Assembly: GCF_019578655.1 (NCBI RefSeq)
Contig: NC_063260.1
Location: 31,458,888 to 31,522,887, forward strand
Origin: Ricinus communis
Lineage: Eukaryota > Streptophyta > Magnoliopsida > Malpighiales > Euphorbiaceae
DNA: 64,000 bases
Direction of reading: 5' to 3'
The position numbers were made by a program, and so were the translations under genes. Of the stretch, positions 54,017 through 64,000 are shown in pieces (the first letter of the stretch is position 1; each line of letters begins with the position of its first letter). Under the pieces are notes generated by a model that was given only the letters and a program-made list of their open reading frames with translations, had not been told where the DNA came from and made no database searches.

Positions 54017-57000
54017 CATATTGGAAACAAAATGAATATTTAAAATGATAAAGTAATCACTTTCTATGTACTATAAATATATTAATGATTGTATCAATAT
54101 ACTCAATCTAGTAATAATAATAATATATTTTGATTTAAATTAAGTTTTAAGTTGAAATTCATTGGCATCTATAACATTTTTCTAACAAAAAGGGTACCAA
54201 TGATTGCTTATAATTAAATCTTGCAAGTTGTATGGGGCCAATTTGTTATGGGATTTGAAATTGGTAATGATGTATACTTAGAGTTAGGGATGTCAACCCC
54301 ACAAACCATATAGACAAGGACATTGTTTATTATCCTTTCTTCTTTGATTCTATAAATTTAAGAAAAATCAAGAGTTTTGAAAATAATAATAATAATTGCA
54401 GTCACGGTGTTCCAGCTTTTCAACTTTGATGTTTTTTTTTTTAAATTAAACTGTTGAATTCTAAAATTGTGTCTTCAACAGGTGTTTCTGCTATATATTT
54501 GTTTTTTTTTCTTTCTTAATATTTTCATAGGGTAAGAGGAGTAGGTTTCTTCTCGACCCACTTATTGTTTTGTTGCTGGTCCATCTGAATCTAAAATCAG
54601 GATTAATTCAAATTATTGGGTCTCCTTCTGTCTGCAATGGAATAACTGATTTCTTTTGAAAATTGAAATTTCTTATTAATTTATTTTTATTTAAAACAAA
54701 AAAAAAGGTTATAAATATTATATATAAGGAAATGGGTAGCATTGCCACGTATCATTTATGTGATAATCTTAATTATTATAAGGATGTACCTTTGCAGCAG
54801 CCTGATTTAATGTACTGCTCTTAACATAATTATTGTAGGTGGTACAATTTTAACGTATGCTCCATTCACATCACATGTTTCGTGTTTCTATTTGGCAGTT
54901 TTGGATTGGATTATTAATAATATTTGATTAAAGGAGAGTTAAATTTAAGGTTTAGCAGTAAGATATGGAAATTAATGTTGTGGAAACTTGAGATTGAATT
55001 CCAATTTCCAAAATAAGAAGAAAGCCAAAGGTGTAGACAGATGAGTGACATATGTTTGTAGACAGAGACAACCCATAAAATAACATTAGCATGAACCACA
55101 AGCAGAAGCAAAGCATCACATATTGTTGATGTGCCCAACTGCCCTTCTACTTCTTCTTCCTCATTCTCTCTCTCTCTCTCATACGTGGGCCTTTTTTTAA
55201 TATTAAAGTGATTAAATTATTAAAATAAATATACTTAAATATGCATCCTCCCAATTATTTTTATACGTAGAAAATACTATTCTTGCATCATCATCATCAT
55301 CTGCTGCTTTTATAAATATGTCATATTCTATCAAAAACTGCATCAATAATGTTACATTAGCTAATATTTCATCTCCAGGTATAACATGTTAAGCTTTCAA
55401 AACAGAACCACAAGGTTAAATTGCAAGAATTAATATGAATTTATTGAGAGAGTTATAGGAGACTGTTGATTTCCCTTGAAAAGGAACATTTCATGATCTC
55501 AAACGGCAGACTTTCCAGAAAAAAGAAAGATTAAATTATTACGTAGGTAATGGATGCAAGACTTTGGATTTGTTGAGAAAATTTATGGGATTATCCTCTT
55601 TAAGGATAAATGTATATATATATATATATATGATGATGACCACATAGTTTGTACATAATGAAACACCAAATTAAAGAAGAAGAAAAAAAAAAAAAAAAAA
55701 GAGAAAGAAAAAGAGAGTTGACCCACAAACTTATCACAGGTCATTATCCAACAGAGTCCCACATCTTGATTTGAGATGAGAAGACCTCTCACCTTACCCA
55801 ACCCCATCTCCGTCCCTGACCTGAACTATAATTGCATCCATTGATAACATAAACAACAAAAAAACAAACAGATAATAATAATAGCCCTCTTTTTCTCTTT
55901 CTCTGGCCTCTGCTTTGCTAGCATATACTATACTGTCTTTTTTTATCGATCTTTATCTGCTGTAATCCCCAAAACCCAGGAAGCATTGAAGAATGGAAGG
56001 AAGTATTCAATAGATAGGGAGTTGAGTCACAGTTACAGAACCCATCCAAAAAATAAAAAGTTTAGCCTTTTTACTTTTCTTTTTAAAACTAAAATAAGAA
56101 AAGGTTCTTGTTTTGTTCTTTTGGCTTGCTTCACACTTCCACATAAATACTTTCACACTCAGTGTTTTCTCTCTGGATAGTGGGTGGCGACGAGTGACTG
56201 CCTAATGAGATATGAGTTGTAGTGAGTAAATTTGAGGATAAGGTTACTGAAATATGTGAGGCTGCTCTAACCAATCGCTTTTCACCACCTTTCCCAATCA
56301 AAATGCCAGACTCTTTTCAGTACTCAAATATAGATGCATTTTTATATTGTTTAAATAGTAAATAAAAGACATTTTTGTTTCCTTTAGATGCATTGTACAT
56401 TACTCTCTGTATTATTTGCATAGAACCCATATCAAGAAACCTCTTAACCCAATATACTGAGTTGTATTTCTTTTTTCTAGAGGCAGTAATATGCTTTGAC
56501 ATGACTTGTGTTTCTGGGTTTGCTAAGTGCTTCTCATTTTTTGCCTCCCAAAACCTAACTTCTTCCTGTGGGCGTCTGGTTTTATTTGCACTAAAGCCGC
56601 TTATACCGTAGTGACCCATTTCCAGGTAAGAGGATAAAAAGGCAGTCTGCTGTAACTCAGATTCTAATCAAAACCCAATTCTAAATTTTCATTGTTTTTC
56701 TTTTCCATTTCAGGATTTGGTTTGATTAAGCCCATTTAAGCTAATAACTTCATTTTTTTTTTCTTGTCTTTTTCTCTTCAGTTGTTGCAGTATACCATTT
56801 TAAGGCCCTTGAAATCTGTGACTTCCTTTGGAGGTATTCCAGCTTCTCCCTTTGCTTTGCTGGTGGGTTAATATTAAGCAACCCATTAAAGACTAAAAAG
56901 AATTTTGTAACCAAAAAAGAAAATATCTTTTGAAAAAGCTCTGCTTCCTGGTGGGTGTTGGAACAGAGCCTAGGTAGATTCCTGATATTATTCTCTTAAG

Positions 57001-57320
57001 TAAAACCCCTCTCTTTCTCTCTTTTTGATTCCCAATACAATTTAAAAAACGAAAAAGAAAAAGAAAGAGAAAAGGAAAAATCAGTTATATATTATATCAT
57101 ATGTAGCGCCATTCGCACTTACTCCACTCTTTTCCATTTTACATATAAATGACAAAACAACCAAGTGTAAATAGAAAACTAAGAAGTGAAGTAGCCTTCC
57201 TTTTACTTACTCAATCTATTTATATTCTTAGCAGTAACTCTGCTGCTCAACAAATCTTCTCTCTTCCTCTGCCCTCGATTCTTTTATTTTTCTTTTTCTT
57301 TTTCATTGTAGCAAACAGTA

Positions 57321-57980
57321 ATGGCAGATTGGCATGGTATGATGGGCAATAACAGTGTTGGTGGTTATAGTAGGAGGTCAATGAGAGACGAAGATTTTGA
57401 AGAAGAAGATATATGGTCAGTTGTTAAAGAAAGGGAAGACTCAAGTCCCAAGATTAGGAAATCTAAAGATAATTACTGTTCTTCCTCTCCTTCTTCTTCT
57501 GCATGGCGCTTGCATAGTGCACCAAGAATGATACCAAGAGCTAATATTGTTAGCCCAACGTCAGCTGGAGTACCGGCAACATCAACTCATGAAGCTAAAG
57601 CTGTTCAACAGTCATCAGCTCCTGTCAACATCCCTGATTGGTCAAAGATTTATGGTAAAAATACAAGAATGGGGTCATGGGCTAATAATGATGATGATGA
57701 TGATGATGATGATGGTATTGTTTATGATGACGGAGAGGATCACGGCCATGTTAATGGCAATGGGTATTATTATAATTATAATAATAATAATGTTGATGTT
57801 AATGGAAATGATGATGAAGAAGATGAAATGGTGCCTCCGCATGAATGGATAGCTAAGAAACTTGCAAGAAGTCAGATTTCTTCTTTTTCTGTTTGTGAAG
57901 GTATTGGAAGAACACTCAAAGGAAGAGATCTTAGCAAGGTGAGGAATGCTATTTTGGCAAAAACAGGTTTCTTAGAGTAG
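57321..57980 (+). CDS. S40 / DUF584 senescence-regulator family protein
   Basis: Intronless, 219 aa. It has the family layout: an N-terminal [10 protein letters not shown] block, a middle [13 protein letters not shown] block and the C-terminal domain [15 protein letters not shown] followed by [20 protein letters not shown] and ILAKTGFLE. These are the DUF584 signatures of S40 proteins, small nuclear proteins linked to leaf senescence and stress; their molecular activity is not established. Between the middle and C-terminal blocks sits a low-complexity stretch (about residues 120-170) of Asp, Asn, Gly and Tyr coded by GAT and AAT repeats. The start is the first ATG after a leader stop-rich region. 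Arabidopsis relatives At1g11700 and At4g04630 lie, as I recall, in the two segments syntenic with this window. Confidence 0.92.
   Translation: MADWHGMMGNNSVGGYSRRSMRDEDFEEEDIWSVVKEREDSSPKIRKSKDNYCSSSPSSSAWRLHSAPRMIPRANIVSPTSAGVPATSTHEAKAVQQSSAPVNIPDWSKIYGKNTRMGSWANNDDDDDDDDGIVYDDGEDHGHVNGNGYYYNYNNNNVDVNGNDDEEDEMVPPHEWIAKKLARSQISSFSVCEGIGRTLKGRDLSKVRNAILAKTGFLE
57688..57714 (+). repeat. In-frame (GAT)n repeat coding poly-Asp
   Basis: About nine GAT codons inside the S40-like gene, adjoining AAT and TAT repeats to about 57800. Length is likely to vary between individuals. Confidence 0.9.
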
Positions 57981-60900
57981 TAATTAATATCTCATGCACA
58001 AACCAACTTCTTGTGATCATCATCATCATCAAGATTTCATCTTTCATCTTCCCATCTTCATCACCATCATCATTTATATCATTGCCTGAGAAGGGTCCCA
58101 TGTAATCTTTTTATTTGTTTTTATTATTAATTATTGTTGCTAATATGGTATGTATTGTACTAGGGTGAGTAGAAGTCAGAGCTGCCTTTTTTTGTTATAG
58201 TTTTTTAGGAAGAGGGAAAAAATTTTAAAAAGAAAAGAAATCACTTTGGCAGCCTCTGAAGTTTTGTCTGGTAGCCTGGTAGAATGTGTTTTGGGTAATT
58301 GTAGTGAACCTGTAACAGGATATGTTGAAAAGGGATTAGTTAATCTCCAAAATCTTCCTATCTGCCCTTTGTCTGCTTTTGCTTTTTTTTTTTTTTTCTA
58401 TTATTTATTAATTTACTAGTGTTTAATTTCAACAGTTAATTTATTCCTGTCTTGTGCACTCTCTTTACTGTCTTTTTCTCCCTTTGTAACTCTAGTTTCA
58501 CATTTGCTCTTATTTATATGTTTATACTGGTCAGTTATTTTAAGATTAAATTTACTATACATGCATCGCTCGGTCTGTCACTTCTTGTTTTTACTGCTCA
58601 AAACATTGCATATTTGGTCATGAAATTGCCCAATCCTCACATTCCAAGTTTCAGGCCAATGCATGCCACTATCTTGTGCTCTTATTGCAATCACATCTGC
58701 AAGGATGTGTGTATTTCTTGTTTCTGATAAAAAAATGGTACAAGTAAATGCTCTTTTCTCGGGTTATGCTTTCTCAATCTGAAACGTATTTGGTTAACTT
58801 GTACAAAATACAAGACCTGCAAGTGGCCAAAATAGTTCTTCCTCTGGCACGTGAGTGGAAGTCCTAACAGGTTCTTGAAAGCTATATAGAATTCAAGATA
58901 AGAGGATCTTCAAAAATCCATCAACAAACCTTTTTTTTTTTTTTTTTCATACAGAACAATGGACCACATATTGAATTTCAAGAAAAAAGAAAAAGAAAAA
59001 AATTCGTCCTGCTTCTGGTCCTTGAACAGATTCTTGGCTATTCACATTGGTATCTAAATCTACAAACGCTTCAAAAAAAAAAAAAAAACAAAGGGTTCAA
59101 AAGATCATACAGCTCCACCAAATGGTTGGATTACTCACTTTTGCCGACAAGAACAACATGACATTAATCTTTGCAAAAATTCCCCACTCCTTTCCTCCAT
59201 CTGTAACTTTAGCATATTGGGAGCATCCTCCATTTGTTAAAAGAGGACCACTACTCAAAAGAAAGTGATGCTGGCGTTGGGTAAGTGATGAGTGATGTTT
59301 CCATTTTCTTCCATTGTAGAGAGCTGGTCACTTTAGTTCATTATTTGCTTAGTCAGTAGTATACCTATTTACTTGTCTCCTTCTGTGACACTATTGATAT
59401 GTGCCTTTACAATATTGGCAAAGGATGCACTACCCATATGCTGTTGCTAAAAAGTGTTTGATGATCATTTGTCGTTTGCTGCTGCTAAGTTACATGAAAC
59501 ATTAAGCCCTCCCAAAAAGAAAAATAAAAAAGAGAGAAGTCTGGTCTGAAGTTGGAAGCTTTTGTCCAAATGGAGATTCGATTGCATACAAGTACAACAA
59601 TATATAGCTGCCCATTAACCTAAATTGTTGCTACTTTGATGAAAAAGGTAAAAGGCACCAACTTTGTGGTGATATATGTATGTATATAGGACTGCAGCAG
59701 GCATTGTTAAAAGCCAGTCATGATGTTTCACTTTTACAGCTAACCATGCACTTGAGACAATCACAACATGTTCACATTTTCCTTTGCCATAATTATAATT
59801 GGATTACCAGCCTTTGTGGCTGGCTGTGCTTCTAACTCTAACATAACATGCCGCCCATCTCTTACTGCAAAGTAGAATATATAAATGAGGCAGACCAGAT
59901 GAGATGGCACCAACCCAATTCTCTAATTCCAACATTTGTCATCTGCTAATGTTTCTTACCTATGTTATATTTGGCTTCAATTCCATGTTATATATATTTA
60001 CTTAAAATGGTCTTCTTTTTCTTCTTTTATATGATTTAGTTCTTGAAAATTAATTAAGCCAACACCTACAAAAGAGATAGAATATACTAAAATCACACCT
60101 CAGAACCTTTGGAGGGGCAGAATCTGTGAATCACCCTACTTTTTGCATCTATTGATAGAAATGCCAATGGAGGGTAAGTAGGGCTAAGGATTAATTTGGC
60201 CTCTTGATTTGGAGGCAATAGGCATCTTACCCAGATTTTAAATTTTCTTTTTCCAATTTACTTAATTTATCAAAAATAGTCAATTCACTCAGATCAAAGG
60301 ATTTAACTCACAAAAAAAAAAAAAATTCAATCTATACTAATACCAAATGTATAGAAATATTTTTTGATCGAGTTAAAAAGCAAAATTATAAATTTTATAT
60401 AGTTCGTTCTTAATATTTAATAAAAATTAATAACTATAAATTGTGATAATCATTATATTTTATAAAAATTATATAAATAATAAAATTTAAAATTAAAATA
60501 TTTAACTTAGTTCTTGGCATATATATGATTAAATAATTTTTAGAATATTAACTTGTACATATATGATCAAACTAACCCATTAATTGATATGAATTTGGAA
60601 ATGCGTAAATGTACTAGTTTAGATAGGGTATTTATACAAACAATCCATTATTCCAGTAGTTAGATTTGACTAAATGTGTACTTTTCATAAATTAAAAAAA
60701 AAAATTAAATTTAATTTCCGTAAGTACTTAGTAGTATTAATTTTTTTTAATAAAATATGATATTTTCTTAAAAATCTTAACTATTATTTATTATTGTCAA
60801 TTCGAATATTTTGTTGATTTAATCAGGTAGAGTTCGGATGGATATTCATAAATAGCATAGAAGGTATCATCCCTAGATACAAGCACAACTTAATTATTTT

Positions 60901-61873
60901 CTTAAGATATTATATTATGGTATTATAAAAAAAAAAAAACCAATAAAATTAAGAGCAGGGCTTATCTGTAGATAACCCAATTAATTCTCAGCCATGAGCC
61001 TTCAATTATGACTGTAATCACAACCCAAACCAGCACAGCGTCTGTATATATATCTTGGCTTCTTTATTATTATTCTTCTCTTTTTTTTTTTTTTGGTTCA
61101 TAGCTGACTGCTATTCTCATTAATTAATGGTTTCTTTTACAATTAAATATGAAATTTTAACTAACAAATCTGAAAGAACTATAAGGAAACTGAACCCCAA
61201 ACAAGAATTTCTCAACTGTTACTTATAATTAGCATAAAAGATTCAATGGGTTTCAGTTTCCATCTTTCTTTCTTTCATTTATTTATTTAATTTATTGCCT
61301 TTGAATCCATGACAGCACAAGTCAACTCAAAATTTTTGGAAAAAGAAAAAAAACCTCAATGCTCCTGCTGTGTTTAATTAGGTAATCAATCCTGGCCCAT
61401 ACCCACCAACCCACAAATGAACTCTTAAAAACCCACTACACAATTTGTGTTGAACCCAAATAAAGTTGACCGACCCATTCCCAGCTAATCCATGAAATAA
61501 AACTGTTGCTGTTGGTAGTTTTTTTCCTATTGTTTTTGGACAAAATTACTGTTATTGGTTAAGTAGTCCCTAAACAGAACTGGTACGTTTATGGTGGGGA
61601 TTTAGGGAAAGTTTTCCTGTAAGTAAGTAAGGGACGGTTAAGTAATTTTCAGCATTAAGATTGGCAGTTGGTTGGTGTGTCTTTTCACTGTGCCCTCTCT
61701 CTCTCGCTTCCTTGCTGAGAGGGAGAGAATGTGTGTCTCTCAAAATAGACACATTGTAGATTTGATTGCTTTTGTGTTTATAATACTGATTATAGTTTCT
61801 GGGTTTTGATTTTCCTTTTTATTCTTTGATTTATTGGTGAAAGCTATTGAGTGAATAAAAAAGGAGAACAAAA
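57981..61873. other. Long intergenic region before the galactosyltransferase
   Basis: Starts with the S40 3' UTR, rich in CAT/ATC triplets at 58015-58070. Poly-A/T tracts occur near 58385-58397, 58930-58946, 59070-59087, 60312-60325 and 61080-61094, and 60240-60850 is very AT-rich. The short CT-rich stretch at 61695-61710 lies in the probable promoter or leader of the next gene. No gene was recognised. Confidence 0.5.
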
Positions 61874-64000
61874 ATGTCAATAAAGAGTAGAGTAGGAGTA
61901 GGTGGTGGAGAGCTTGCTTCAAGGAATTTTGTGCCAAAGAATTGGGCTCTTCTCCTTTGCATTAGTAGCTTTTTTGCTGGAACGTTCTTCACTAACAGGT
62001 AGTTTGATAATTGGGTTTCTGTTGTTTTCTTTAAGTTCTCGAACTGTAGTGGCTGCACACAGATTATATGTTGAATTTAAGTCAAATGGGTACCAACCGA
62101 TCTTCAGAAATGGAAGATCTTTTTGGTTCTGTGTTCTTATCTATTTTTTGATGGGAAAGCATGTGAGTTAGGTGAAAGGCATTTGGTATTGCCTCATGGA
62201 TTTTCATTAATTTTAATGTGAAATAAATTGTCAGTCAGTTTGATCTCAAATGCCATGAACTACCATAATTGTAATGTTTTAGGATTATATTGAATCTTTT
62301 TCTATTCTGTTTTTGAATTTGGATATTTTGGAATTAAGTGGTTGCAATTTGAGTCTTTTTCTTGACTGCTGTGTCTCCACCGACACTGTCCAAACTTTGG
62401 GAAAAGAAGCATATTCTACTGTTTGCAATCTAGAACATAGTCTGGATAGTTCAAATTGTTGTCTTTGGTGAAAATGAAGTCCATATTGTCAGATGAGTAC
62501 TTTCTTTTAATGATAGTCTTCATTCTTTTTTCTTTTTGGTTTTGGTTGCACAATAATTAATGGTGAGAAAAGGAAATACTTCACCTATGCAATCATCAAA
62601 TTTCTTGTTCTCTCCTATCTATCTATAGTTTCTTTGCTCCAATACTATATTATGTGTCATGAGGGCTGGTATAATTTCTCATTTACTTCCCTGTTACATT
62701 TAAGCTATTTCATTCTATATTCCATCAGTATTTGTCCCAATTCCGAGCAAGGTTTCTTTTTCTGAGAATTTAATCTTCTATGATATATTATTTTATACTA
62801 CTGCACTTTTATCAGCTTGGAATTTTTCTTTTTTTGATGCATGTCAAAGTAATTGCCTTACCATTTTACATGTCATATTAATGAAAAATTTATTGTATCA
62901 GGATGTGGAATATGCCAGAACAATTAAATGTGGAGTCTCGGGATTGCAATCTGAAGCTTGTAAGTGTATCTACCCATTTTTAGGTGTCACTCCAAAATAT
63001 ATGAAGGTTTACCATTGTGCTTTTCTTGTTCATATCGACAGTTGTTCTGTTTTCACAATCCCATGGATCTTTCCTCTGTCTATGATAGTTATTTTTGTCT
63101 TAGAAAAAAGAAATTATAAATTTTAATCTATTGGCTTCATGAAGCTTTTTTGCTCCCTTCTAAATTCCATATCATAAGGTTTAGCTTTGCCTTTTTAATT
63201 ATATTTGTTCTACTGAAGTATTAATTACCATGTTTTGCTTGATTCTCTGCTTTCACCAGAAGGGTGCAAATCGTCAATACCACAGTCTAAGGCAAGTTTT
63301 AAAGGGCCAGCCCGCTGTCCAGTAAGCTCTGCTGAAATTTGTCGTACTACATGTCACATATTTGAGATGCTAATGATTTAAGCAGGAACTGTATTCTTGT
63401 GTATGGAATGCAGAACGCTAGATAACAAGATTTCATCTTTAGAGATGAAACTGGCAGCTGCTAAGGCAGAGCATCAATTTTTGTTAAATGGCTCTCCTCC
63501 ATCAGGAAACTCCAAAAGGAAATACTTTATGGTCATAGGAATCAACACAGCTTTTAGCAGTCGGAAGCGAAGGGATTCAATTCGTGCTACTTGGATGCCA
63601 CAAGGTGAGAAAAGAAAGAAGTTGGAGAAGGAGAAGGGTATAATCATTCGCTTTGTTATAGGTCACAGGTGAGGTTTTATCTACCTCTTGAATTTCTGGT
63701 TTTGTTATGGTGGGGTGTGCTTATTTGGTTTTCTTAAGAATAATCTATCTGCTGCCAATGATTTCGTCTCCAAGGACTGCATATAGATTTTGTGGCTTAA
63801 GTCTGAATCACAGTTAATAGGCCCACAGAGTGATGCAGTAATGAATTCAAGTTAACTTACTTTAGGATGAAACCTGCTGCTTGTGTAATGACTGGTTAAA
63901 AATGTGATTCTAAATGGTTTGCCAAATAATTACAAGGGTTTTACAAATAAGTATTTAGGTTAAGTTCTTCTCATACATTATGATTCTAAGGGAAGCAATT
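61874..64000 (+). CDS. GT31 beta-1,3-galactosyltransferase (5' part; runs off window)
   Basis: Type II Golgi membrane glycosyltransferase that adds beta-1,3-galactose to glycans. Exons in the window: 61874-61998, 62902-62959, 63260-63321, 63414-63668; the next exon lies beyond 64000. About 166 residues are coded. The cytosolic N-terminus [12 protein letters not shown] is followed by a transmembrane anchor at about 23-40 ([17 protein letters not shown]), a stem with [20 protein letters not shown], and the start of the GT31 domain with [20 protein letters not shown] and [10 protein letters not shown]. The DxD catalytic motif is not yet reached. Exon 3 is the weak point: the canonical splice keeps the frame open into exon 4, but the family motif usually read as SEGC appears in another frame. 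As I recall, At1g11730, of this family, follows SS3 in Arabidopsis. Confidence 0.88.

Larger units (their letters stand above)
53802..57320. other. Intergenic region upstream of the S40-like gene
   Basis: AT-rich with several low-complexity tracts: the AT microsatellite listed separately, (CT)n near 55163-55180, TA near 55614-55632 and poly-A near 55684-55700. From about 56200 the sequence is more mixed and probably includes the S40 promoter and leader. No gene or RNA beyond the tRNA is supported. Confidence 0.5.

Noticed and set aside
57547..57852. 101-aa frame with poly-Met and poly-Ile runs
   Set aside because: Out-of-frame reading of the GAT/AAT repeats in the S40-like gene.
61740..61937. 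Hydrophobic minus-strand frame opposite the galactosyltransferase start
   Set aside because: Antisense to the leader and first exon. The hydrophobicity reflects A-rich leader sequence on the other strand.

Overview
This is a 64 kb window of a eudicot nuclear genome. It is AT-rich. Genes have many introns with GT..AG junctions and are separated by AT-rich spacers rich in microsatellites and poly-A/T tracts. The protein families are plant-specific: a CDPK, a class III peroxidase, an R3-MYB, a P-class PPR protein, plastid ATP synthase gamma, starch synthase III and an S40/DUF584 protein. Protein similarity as I remember it suggests a rosid, perhaps Malpighiales, but species is not determined. 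No prokaryotic, viral or CRISPR-like content was seen.

Layout, left to right. 119-3906 (+) is a calcium-dependent protein kinase of the CPK21/15 type (8 exons, 551 aa). 6609-10344 (+) is an unnamed nuclear-looking protein with a region I read as a degenerate tyrosine-recombinase-like fold. 12099-13625 (-) is a class III peroxidase close to Arabidopsis PRX42. 17423-23429 (-) is a 9-exon wybutosine-synthesis fusion (TYW3 + Kelch + TYW2). 25494-25992 (-) is a 77-aa single-repeat R3-MYB. 27705-34383 (+) is a GON4L-like SANT/Myb protein of about 1420 aa. 36065-38035 (+) is an intronless PPR protein. 38948-40078 (+) is plastid ATP synthase gamma. 42141-52494 (+) is starch synthase III (16 coding exons, 1141 aa). 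53730-53801 (+) is a nuclear tRNA-His(GUG). 57321-57980 (+) is an S40/DUF584 protein. 61874 onward (+) is the 5' part of a GT31 beta-1,3-galactosyltransferase that runs off the right edge.

Exon coordinates were derived by hand from splice-site consensus, reading phase and conserved family sequence. For every multi-exon gene the summed coding length is a multiple of three and no internal stop remains. The joins are therefore internally consistent, but no transcript supports them.

The genes do not form one pathway. ATP synthase gamma and starch synthase III are plastid proteins in photosynthetic energy and carbon storage, the TYW protein modifies tRNA-Phe, and the PPR protein probably acts on organelle RNA. 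What unites the window is ancestry. As I recall Arabidopsis gene order, the window interleaves two segments, At1g11700-At1g11730 and At4g04630-At4g04740, as expected of an unduplicated or less fractionated ancestral block.

The observations most worth a second look are the recombinase-like protein at 6609-10344, a foldback plus exon-capturing duplication inside intron 5 of starch synthase III, a long-inverted-repeat MITE-like element at 35349-35794, and an unresolved frame conflict in exon 3 of the galactosyltransferase.
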